This document shows positions 16,001-22,084 of a stretch of 22,084 nt of DNA, one piece after another. Position 1 is the first letter of the stretch. Each line of letters opens with the position of its first letter. The notes under the pieces were generated by a model. It saw only the letters and a program-made list of their open reading frames with translations, was not told the origin of the DNA and made no database searches. The stretch covers positions 70,026 through 92,109 of the forward strand of contig DDQG01000028.1 of assembly GCA_002342585.1 (NCBI GenBank), read 5' to 3'. This DNA comes from Prevotellaceae bacterium UBA2448 (GTDB taxonomy: Bacteria > Bacteroidota > Bacteroidia > Bacteroidales > Bacteroidaceae). Made by a program: the position numbers and the translations under genes.

Positions 16001-19000
16001 ATTTCGAAACCAGCAACATTCAGTATATTGAATTCTGGATGCTCGACCCATTCATCTATACTAAAGATAGTGTCAATATTTCAGATTTCTGTGGTGATCT
16101 TTATTTCAACCTTGGTGAAATCAGTGAAGATGTGTTGAAGGACGGAAAGAAAGCATATGAAAGTGGAAATCCTGTGGATGGCAACTCTGCATTCATGGAA
16201 ACGGTATGGGGTAGGGTGCCAACAGCGAAAAGTGTTGTTTATTCATTCTCCAACGAGAGTGGTGCCCGTACTCAGCAGGATATAGGTCTTAATGGCTTGA
16301 ACGACACTGATGAACGCACCTTCAGTACCTATGCCGACTATCTCAACACTATGCGTGGAAAAGTGTCGGAAACAGCTTTTAATGCTATATGGAACGACCC
16401 TGCAGGTGACGACTACCACTACTTCCGCGGAAGTGATTATGACGATGCCCGCACTTCCATCCTCGACCGCTACAAACGAATCAACATGCTTGAAGGCAAT
16501 TCACCTTACTCGAGTGGAACGGGCGAATCGTACTCTACCGCCTATAAGTCGAGTCCCGACTGCGAAGATGTGAATATGGACTACACTATGGACGAATACG
16601 AGAAGTATTACAGCTACCATGTAAACATCAATCCAAACGATCTCTCCGTCGGTTCTAATTATATTGTAGATAAACGCGAATATACAGCAAAACTCCGTAA
16701 CGGTAGCACAAAGGATGCCAAGTGTACTTGGTACCTCTTCCGTATTCCTATCGAGGAGGCAGACTCAACGATTGGTAGCATCAACGATATGTCGAGTATT
16801 CGTTTCATGCGTATGTATATGACAAATTTCAAGCGTCCTATAGTGCTTCGTTTTGCAAGTCTCGACCTTGTTCGCGGTGAGTGGCGTCCGTACAAGAAAA
16901 CTCTTTACACAGGCGACAAACCAAGCGACACTGGAACGATGAGTGTGGCTGCTGTAAACATTGAAGAGAACAACAGTAAAACTCCTGTAAACTATGTAAT
17001 GCCTCCAGGCATCACACGTGTGGTTGACCCTGCACAGCCACAGCTTACCCAACAGAACGAACAGGCGCTTTCCATCGTTGTGAATGGTTTGGCAAGTGGC
17101 GATGCAAGAGCTGTCTATAAGACTATGCATATCGACCTGAGAAAGTACAAACACCTGCAGATGTATGTTCATGCCAACGCACTGGAAGGTGAGGAAGACT
17201 TGCTTGCCGACAAGGAAATGAGCGTGTTCCTCCGTATTGGTTCCGACTACCAGAACAACTACTACGAATACGAAATTCCTGTCAACAAAACTCCGAAGGG
17301 TCGTTACGACACATATAGTGCTGCAGGCTGCGAGGCTGTATGGCCTGCCAGCAATATGCTCGACATCGATTTGAGCGTTCTTACCGACATCAAGCATCAG
17401 CGAAATCGTGAAAGAGCGCAGGGTAGGGCGTCTTATACAGAACTGTTCCAGATTTACGATGGTTCGAAACCGAACAACCGCATCAGCATCATGGGTAATC
17501 CGTCGCTTGGTGAAGTGAAAACTATGATGATTGGTGTCAGAAACAACAGCCGCAGCACGAAGAATATCGAAGTCTGGGTAAACGAATTGCGTTTGCAAGA
17601 CTATACCAACGAAGGCGGTTGGGCTGCACAGGGAAATATGAATGTGCAGTTGAGCGACTTGGGTTCTGTAAACCTGACTGGTCATGTTGAAACAGCAGGA
17701 TTCGGTGGTATAGAAGAGAAGGTCAATCAGCGTCGCGACGATAACCTCTACGAGTGGAGTATAACCACTCAGTTGGAACTTGGAAAAATCTTCCCTGAGA
17801 AGTGGAAGATGCAGTTGCCATTCTACTATTCTTACAGTTGGCAGAAAATGTCGCCTAAATACAATCCGTTTGATACCGATATCCTCCTAAAGGATGCCCT
17901 CGACGACCTTAGTTCAAAGGCGCAGAAAGACTCTCTGAAGAGTATGGCAGAGACAATTACGAAAAACAAAAACATCTCACTCTCCAACTGGAAATCACAA
18001 GTGCGCAGTCGCAAACCGATGCCTTGGGACCCTACCAACTTCGCCATCAGTTATGCACATAGCCAGAAGTACATCACCGGTCGCACTACTGTATATGAAA
18101 ACGACGAAACATGGAAATATGCCTTCAACTACTCCTATGCACCAAAGTATAATGCTCTCGAACCGTTCAAGAACCTGAAAGGCAAGTCGAAGTGGCTCGA
18201 CATCGTCAAGGCTCAGAATCTGCAGTACCTGCCACAAAGTTTCCAGTTTAATACCGATATAAATCGTCACTACTACGAATATCAGGAACGTGACCTCGAT
18301 GCAGGAGCAAGCAGTAAGTTGCCAGTTGTGTGGAGCGATCAGATACTGTGGAATCGTGAACTCTCCCTCCGTTGGGACATCTTCAAGAGTCTGAAGATGA
18401 CCTGGACTTCTGCTACTCATGCAGAAATCGAAGAACCATATAGGGTAGTGAACAAAAACCTCTATCCCGACGATTATGCTGCTTGGAAAGACTCTGTGAA
18501 GCGGAGTTTCTGGTCACTGGGTCGTCCGCTCACCTACAACTCCACATTCAATGCCTCCTATGCAGTGCCGTTGAATAAGATTCCTATTGTCGATTACATG
18601 ACAGCAAACGGTTCTTACACTTCCAGCTATGGATGGAAACGCGGTACAGAACTTGAGAATGGTAAGTCGCTCGGTAACATTGCTAATACCCAGCGTACGA
18701 TAAACCTCAATGGCGACATAAACTTCGAAAAACTCTACTCTAAGTGGAAGTTCCTCGACGAAGTGCAGAAGAAGTTCTCCGGTCAGGGCAAGAAACCAGC
18801 TCAGAACACCCGCAATCAGCGGAACTCCAAGAATACAAAGACTGTTACCGTAGATGGAAACAACAAGCCTATTGGCGAAAGTGCCGATGGTAATGACTCG
18901 AAGAATGCTAAGAAGACGAAAGGCTTCAGTCAGGAAATTGTACTTACCGATTCCGTGCCGTTTGAATTGAAACACGGTCAGAAGTCAAAACGTCTCATCG

Positions 19001-20724
19001 TTCGTGCTACTACTGAGAATGGTAAGACCTTCAAACTGAAGTATAAGAAGACCGATGAAAATACAATCCAGATAAAGCCGTTCAAGCATCCGGAAGAAAA
19101 GATACCTCTCGACTCCCTCGACTCTGCAAATTATGTTCCACAGCCTGAGTCTATGAAGTTGAAGGTGAATGTAGTTGCGAAGGAACCTCTCGAAAACCAA
19201 ACTTGGTATAAGGTGGCTCAGGTGGTAGCTCGTGGACTTATGATGGTTCGCAAGGCAAGCATATCCTTCCGTAATACCTATGCTTTGACCCTCCCTGGTT
19301 TCAAGACTGAGGTGGGTGATGCCTTCGGACAGAAACGTACTGGTGGAGGTCTCTCGCCTGGTCTCGGATTTGCTTTCGGTATGGTGGGCGACGGCTATAT
19401 CCAAAAGGCAGCAGATAAGGGTTGGCTGATGACCAACGACTCTTCCGTGACCACTCCAGCTACCATCAACAACATGACCGACCTGCAGGTTAAGGTAACC
19501 CTCGAACCAGTTCGCGACCTGAAGATAGACCTCAATGCCTCTCGCACCTTGAATCGTGCTAAGAGCATCCAGTTTATGTATAGTGGTATGCCACAGACAC
19601 TCAGCGGTAGCTTTAACCAGACAACCATATCACTCAAGACTGCATTCTCGAAGACGGGTTCCATCAGCAACAACTACTCATCGAAACCCTTCGAGACCTT
19701 CCTTGCCAACCTGCCAATAATTCGTGAAAGGGTGCAGGCTCGCTACGCTAATTCAGTATATCCCGATGCAGCTGGTTCTTTGGCTGGTAAGAAATACGAC
19801 CCTGCCAACGGAACTGTCAACCCATACTCAGCCGACGTAATGGTTCCTGCCTTTCTCGCAGCCTATTGCGGAGGTGATGCTACACGCAAAGCCCTCGACA
19901 TCTTCCCGTCCCTCTGGAGCATGTTGCCAAACTGGACTCTGCGTTATAGCGGACTCATCAAACTCTCCTGGTTTGCCAACCACTTCAAGAGCTTCAATGT
20001 GAACCATGCCTACAAGAGCATCTATACCGTTGGAGCCTACAACTCCTACACCTCTTGGATGGAATACATGGGCGACCTCGGATTCATCAAAGACGTAACC
20101 ACAGACAACCCGATTCCTAATAGTATATATAATGTGTCAACGGTAAGTATCAACGAATCGTTCTCACCACTCATCGGTGTCGATATGACCTTCAACAGTG
20201 GTATTACAGCCAAGATGGAATACCGTAAAACTCGTACCCTCAACCTCTCCATGACATCAGTTGCCATCACCGAAAACTACTCCAACGACCTCGTCTTCGG
20301 TTTTGGTTATAAGATAAAAGACATAAGCCTCTTTGGAGCAAAACGCATCCAAGACCCAAGTTCGAAGAGTAAGAAAAAGAAAAGCTCGAAGAACAAGAGC
20401 GATGATGCAAAAGACAATCAATCGTCTAAGCAGTCGAGCAGCAGCAAACGAGGAGCCGTGAGTCACGACCTCAACTTGCGCGTTGACTTCAGCTATCGTA
20501 TGCAAAACGCCATCAACCGCAACATACAGACAGCCCTGTCAACTGCTACCAGCGGAAACACAGCCTACAAACTCGCCATCAATGCCGACTACACCTTCAG
20601 CCGTCTGCTCACGATGACCGCCTTCTTCGACTGGCAACGTAACGTTCCGCTCGTCTCCCAGAGTTCATATCCAACCACCACTACTGACTTCGGACTCAGT
20701 ATCCGATTCTCATTAACAAGGTAA
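13021..20724 (+). CDS. sprA: Type 9 secretion outer membrane translocon SprA/Sov
   Basis: A 2567-residue protein of the SprA (Flavobacterium) / Sov (Porphyromonas) family. These giant outer membrane barrels form the channel through which type 9 substrates leave the cell. Residues 1-25 are a signal peptide (LKILYVLLLSLSIS), and 40-62 are Pro/Glu-rich. Family hallmarks are visible: VTVTAGGVTLTEGTDYTVDY near 695-715, SYLDDFEQTKS near 848-858, LRLQDYTNEGGWAA near 1523-1536, and a C-terminus rich in alternating strands ending SIRFSLTR. Two basic, low-complexity stretches stand out (1917-1968 and 2447-2478). The start is GTG at 13021: the next Met comes after the signal sequence, and an in-frame TGA lies at 12976. 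Its length is slightly above the roughly 2400-2500 of characterised members. It follows ruvA by 72 bp, an arrangement I recall from other Bacteroidota. Confidence 0.96.
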   Translation: MRTKLKILYVLLLSLSISTIAGNLANSAFSVYMPPYTPETPSDATSEPISEPIPEPAPVPAPEDTVRVKKTDYLHGEHPEEFSLDLNDPENLKHDEGEYVEKTNLYRVGTKLGDNYLSAPTLMTPEEYLKWTERKSMDAYFKMRNDSLVKTKGKSKFDFTNMHFDLGPAEKIFGPGGVQVKTQGSAEIKMGYKRTFTDNPSLSERNRKNSIFDFDEKINVSLNASVGDKMNFNLNYNTDATFDFDKQALKLAFEGKEDDIVKKIEAGNVTFPTNSSLIRGATSLFGIRTDLQFGRLSLQAVVSQKKSQSKSVSTKGGTQLTPFEIEAYNYDENRHFFMGNFFHDRYDTWCATLPNIMSGVTLKRVEVWITNTSGVTQNTRDLVAFVDLGESTNLDNTYWTATGSMLPSNGANNLYSTMVNDSNNVRARFIDQTSTVMSALNVDGFTVQLEGSTDYEKIENARLLSSSEYTINTHLGYISLKSMLQANQSLAIAYEYTYGGATYQVGEFSTDITDNNKALFVKLLKPVNNAPSLRSWGFMMKNVYSLNALSVQREKFKLDIKYLSDTTGVYMSYLPEGSYKDTTLLRVMNLDRLDDNNKTHPNGKFDFLEGYTINPSTGRVIFPVAEPFGKWLRKKLEAKFGKDVADKYCYDELYDSTKIKAKQISEKNKFTLTGEYKASSGSEIDLGSMNIPQGSVTVTAGGVTLTEGTDYTVDYTLGKVTIINQSIIDAGTNVNVSMESQSEYASMRKTMLGLNWQYEFSKNLSIGGTLMRLTEKPLTSKVTMGNEPLNNTLWGVNVNWKQQSQWLTNLVDKIPLINVSAPSNISFTGEFAQLIAGKSRDTQGGASYLDDFEQTKSNISVIHPKEWMISSTPHAFSESALSNSVEYGKNRAHLAWYQIDPLFTRRSSSLTPAHIKTDLDQLSNHYVREVYVQEIYTNRQTNYGESNTLDVLNMAYYPSERGPYNLDTDVDYNGNLNNPERRWGGMMRKLDTSDFETSNIQYIEFWMLDPFIYTKDSVNISDFCGDLYFNLGEISEDVLKDGKKAYESGNPVDGNSAFMETVWGRVPTAKSVVYSFSNESGARTQQDIGLNGLNDTDERTFSTYADYLNTMRGKVSETAFNAIWNDPAGDDYHYFRGSDYDDARTSILDRYKRINMLEGNSPYSSGTGESYSTAYKSSPDCEDVNMDYTMDEYEKYYSYHVNINPNDLSVGSNYIVDKREYTAKLRNGSTKDAKCTWYLFRIPIEEADSTIGSINDMSSIRFMRMYMTNFKRPIVLRFASLDLVRGEWRPYKKTLYTGDKPSDTGTMSVAAVNIEENNSKTPVNYVMPPGITRVVDPAQPQLTQQNEQALSIVVNGLASGDARAVYKTMHIDLRKYKHLQMYVHANALEGEEDLLADKEMSVFLRIGSDYQNNYYEYEIPVNKTPKGRYDTYSAAGCEAVWPASNMLDIDLSVLTDIKHQRNRERAQGRASYTELFQIYDGSKPNNRISIMGNPSLGEVKTMMIGVRNNSRSTKNIEVWVNELRLQDYTNEGGWAAQGNMNVQLSDLGSVNLTGHVETAGFGGIEEKVNQRRDDNLYEWSITTQLELGKIFPEKWKMQLPFYYSYSWQKMSPKYNPFDTDILLKDALDDLSSKAQKDSLKSMAETITKNKNISLSNWKSQVRSRKPMPWDPTNFAISYAHSQKYITGRTTVYENDETWKYAFNYSYAPKYNALEPFKNLKGKSKWLDIVKAQNLQYLPQSFQFNTDINRHYYEYQERDLDAGASSKLPVVWSDQILWNRELSLRWDIFKSLKMTWTSATHAEIEEPYRVVNKNLYPDDYAAWKDSVKRSFWSLGRPLTYNSTFNASYAVPLNKIPIVDYMTANGSYTSSYGWKRGTELENGKSLGNIANTQRTINLNGDINFEKLYSKWKFLDEVQKKFSGQGKKPAQNTRNQRNSKNTKTVTVDGNNKPIGESADGNDSKNAKKTKGFSQEIVLTDSVPFELKHGQKSKRLIVRATTENGKTFKLKYKKTDENTIQIKPFKHPEEKIPLDSLDSANYVPQPESMKLKVNVVAKEPLENQTWYKVAQVVARGLMMVRKASISFRNTYALTLPGFKTEVGDAFGQKRTGGGLSPGLGFAFGMVGDGYIQKAADKGWLMTNDSSVTTPATINNMTDLQVKVTLEPVRDLKIDLNASRTLNRAKSIQFMYSGMPQTLSGSFNQTTISLKTAFSKTGSISNNYSSKPFETFLANLPIIRERVQARYANSVYPDAAGSLAGKKYDPANGTVNPYSADVMVPAFLAAYCGGDATRKALDIFPSLWSMLPNWTLRYSGLIKLSWFANHFKSFNVNHAYKSIYTVGAYNSYTSWMEYMGDLGFIKDVTTDNPIPNSIYNVSTVSINESFSPLIGVDMTFNSGITAKMEYRKTRTLNLSMTSVAITENYSNDLVFGFGYKIKDISLFGAKRIQDPSSKSKKKKSSKNKSDDAKDNQSSKQSSSSKRGAVSHDLNLRVDFSYRMQNAINRNIQTALSTATSGNTAYKLAINADYTFSRLLTMTAFFDWQRNVPLVSQSSYPTTTTDFGLSIRFSLTR

Positions 20725-20734
20725 GAGGTTTGAA

Positions 20735-20780
20735 CGAAAGACGAAAACTTCGTACGAAAACCAAAACGAAAACGAAAACT
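20735..20780. repeat. CGAAAAC-rich spacer with a TTCGTACGAA palindrome
   Basis: Just after the sprA stop the spacer contains four copies of CGAAAA, mostly as CGAAAAC (20742, 20755, 20767 and 20773 onward), plus the 10-bp palindrome TTCGTACGAA (20749-20758). No hairpin followed by a T run is present, so this is not a convincing terminator. Its role is unknown. Confidence 0.5.
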
Positions 20781-20852
20781 CTTTAACCTTTAATCGTTAA
20801 CCTTTAACCGTTACAACTCAATAACCCATAACCCATAACCAATAACCGTTAC
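20781..20852. repeat. Degenerate TAACCnn heptamer array before the AraC-type gene
   Basis: The stretch 20822-20849 is four tandem heptamers, TAACCCA, TAACCCA, TAACCAA and TAACCGT, followed by TAC. Immediately to its left, 20782-20814 is a looser set of TTTAACC/TTAACC units that also ends in TAACCGTTAC (20805-20814). The same 10-base ending closes the array at 657-687. The array stops 5 bp before the ATG at 20858. No clear TTTG/TAnnTTTG promoter is seen in this spacer. Confidence 0.75.
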
Positions 20853-20857
20853 AAACA

Positions 20858-21976
20858 ATGTACACAAATTACATCCAATTCGATTACCTATACTGCATGT
20901 ACTATGCAATGGTGACGGCAATAAACCTTGTCGCCAGCTGCTACCTCCTGTTCCGTCGTGGTAATGCCTTCAACCCTGAAATCACTCCGCCGCTACACCT
21001 GCGTCGATGGGCGGCAGCCTTCCTTGGCTCCTTGACATGTAGCCACATCTGGTACATGCCTATGATGTATGCCACCAACGAAGAAGATGCCCGAACAAGC
21101 CTTTTGGTTGGATCACTGCTCGACTTCATTACGGTCTTCCCGCTGGCAATAGTCTTGATACTCACCATGCTTCAGAACCGCAAACGACATACCTGGATCG
21201 TACCTCTTACTACATTGCCTCTGATCGTATTGACTGTATGGTGCCTTGTCAGTCACGACGACTCCATCATCTTGTATGCGTTTGGCTACATCGTACTATT
21301 TGGTGTCTTCATGCTCATCTACATTACGGTGGCAATCCGAGACTATGGCCGCTGGTTGCGCGATAACTATGCCGACTTGGAACACAAAGAACTTGGACGG
21401 AGTTTTGCCGTTATGGCAACCATATTTGCCATGTTAGGTTTCTATGTATTTGGAGTCAAGAGCATGACATACGAATATATTATTCAGACATGTGGAGTAA
21501 TAATCACCATCTTCGTCGTTTGGCGGGTAGAAACACTGAGCGACCTCAGCATCTCCCAGTCGCAGGACGACATTGAAGAAGAGATGGTTGCAGAAGAAAG
21601 TGTCAATGGTGGCGGTCTTCCCGACATAACTTACGACAACATCGGACTCCTCCTCCAGCAGCACTGCATCGACACAAAACTATATCTGCAGCACGACTTG
21701 AGCCTTTCCCAACTCGCCAAGACCATTGGAACCAATCGTTCCTACCTCAGTCTCTACTTCTCCCATAAAGGCATGACCTACAATGCATATATCAACGACT
21801 TACGCATCAACCACTTTATTGACCTATTCCGCAAAGCCGTTTCCTCCCGTCATCTTGTCACAGCTCAGCAACTCGCCCATAAAAGCGGCTACAAGAGTTA
21901 CAGCACCTTTAGTCTTGCCTTCAAACAACGCATGGGCGTAGCCGTTACCATCTGGATGCATGACAATGGGAAATAA
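20858..21976 (+). CDS. Membrane-bound AraC-family transcriptional regulator
   Basis: A 372-residue protein with two halves. Residues of about 15-225 hold seven hydrophobic helices (for example YAMVTAINLVASCYLLF, LLDFITVFPLAIVLILTML, AFGYIVLFGVFMLIYITVA, FAVMATIFAMLGFYVFGV). An acidic linker (SQDDIEEEMVAEES) follows. Residues of about 255-372 are an AraC/XylS-type DNA-binding domain with two helix-turn-helix units: LSLSQLAKTIGTNRSYLSLY, then TAQQLAHKSGYKSYSTFSLA with the usual F-[KR] ending in AFKQRMGVAV. It should sit in the inner membrane and bind DNA from there. The signal sensed and its targets are unknown. The start is the ATG at 20858; translation upstream is blocked by TAA codons in the heptamer array. 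Nothing in the window is obviously its target. Confidence 0.85.
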   Translation: MYTNYIQFDYLYCMYYAMVTAINLVASCYLLFRRGNAFNPEITPPLHLRRWAAAFLGSLTCSHIWYMPMMYATNEEDARTSLLVGSLLDFITVFPLAIVLILTMLQNRKRHTWIVPLTTLPLIVLTVWCLVSHDDSIILYAFGYIVLFGVFMLIYITVAIRDYGRWLRDNYADLEHKELGRSFAVMATIFAMLGFYVFGVKSMTYEYIIQTCGVIITIFVVWRVETLSDLSISQSQDDIEEEMVAEESVNGGGLPDITYDNIGLLLQQHCIDTKLYLQHDLSLSQLAKTIGTNRSYLSLYFSHKGMTYNAYINDLRINHFIDLFRKAVSSRHLVTAQQLAHKSGYKSYSTFSLAFKQRMGVAVTIWMHDNGK

Positions 21977-21993
21977 ACGGTTCAGAATCGTAC

Positions 21994-22017
21994 GTTAAGA
22001 AAATTTTTTTCTTGAAC
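21994..22017. repeat. A/T-rich inverted repeat after the AraC-type gene
   Basis: GTTAAGAAAA and TTTTCTTGAAC are near-perfect inverted repeats (one bulged C) around a TTT loop, 18 bp past the stop codon. The stem is almost all A/T and no separate T run follows, so it is at best a weak terminator. Confidence 0.4.
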
Positions 22018-22036
22018 TTAAACCTGAAAAATGTGC

Positions 22037-22068
22037 TGGAACATTGGAACATCGGAACAATGGAACAT
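22037..22068. repeat. Tandem octamer array TGGAACAT x4
   Basis: Four adjacent 8-bp units: TGGAACAT, TGGAACAT, CGGAACAA, TGGAACAT, followed by a T-rich end. The unit differs from the heptamers elsewhere in the window. It lies in the spacer after the AraC-type gene and the next gene is outside the window, so its context is incomplete. Confidence 0.8.
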
Positions 22069-22084
22069 TTTTGAAAAAGAAGAA

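Noticed and set aside
16765..17685. A 306-codon open frame on the minus strand within sprA
   Set aside because: Antisense to a well-supported SprA frame, with no conserved motif, signal or operon context.
20741..20780. Terminator after sprA
   Set aside because: The palindrome TTCGTACGAA is short and is followed by A-rich, not T-rich, sequence on the coding strand.
22037..22068. CRISPR-like repeat
   Set aside because: The units are 8 bp and contiguous with no spacers, and no cas genes are nearby.

Overview
The window reads as a chromosomal segment of a Bacteroidota bacterium, most likely Bacteroidales and Prevotella-like. The reasons are a SprA/Sov type 9 secretion translocon, a Bacteroidota-style atp operon (atpD-atpC-unknown-atpB-atpE-atpF-atpH-atpA-atpG) with a very short epsilon subunit, promoters of the TTTG-N20-TAnnTTTG type, 21-residue Cys/Asn-type leucine-rich repeats and a DUF4421-like domain. 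The genus is an inference, as no rRNA or other marker is present.

Layout. Bases 1-462 (minus strand) hold the N-terminal part of a secreted leucine-rich repeat protein with its own promoter. Bases 622-12211 (minus) look like one long transcription unit: promoter at 12180-12211, nine genes for the complete F1Fo ATP synthase plus a small membrane protein, then two tandem secreted PI-PLC-type phosphodiesterase genes, closed by an intrinsic terminator at 622-650. Rightwards, ruvA (12343-12948) leaves divergently from atpD, followed by the 2567-codon sprA (13021-20724). A short spacer of heptamer repeats leads to a membrane-bound AraC-family regulator (20858-21976). The right edge carries an 8-bp tandem repeat.

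How the genes work together. The ATP synthase genes are packed with overlaps or gaps of at most 42 bp, so they should be co-expressed. The two PI-PLC genes continue this spacing (18 and 22 bp) with no internal promoter or terminator that I can see, which suggests, but does not prove, that they are expressed with the ATP synthase. The larger PI-PLC protein is a fusion: a DUF4421-like outer-membrane-type module, then a beta-rich module and a PI-PLC domain. The smaller one carries only the last two modules. SprA is the outer membrane channel of type 9 secretion, and the truncated LRR protein at the left edge could be one of its substrates, but its C-terminus lies outside the window.

Most of the window is core genome. 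The parts worth a second look are the atp-linked PI-PLC pair, their uncharacterised module, the tandem heptamer and octamer arrays in the spacers, the minimal epsilon subunit, the 132-residue protein at the AtpI position, and the seven-helix AraC regulator.
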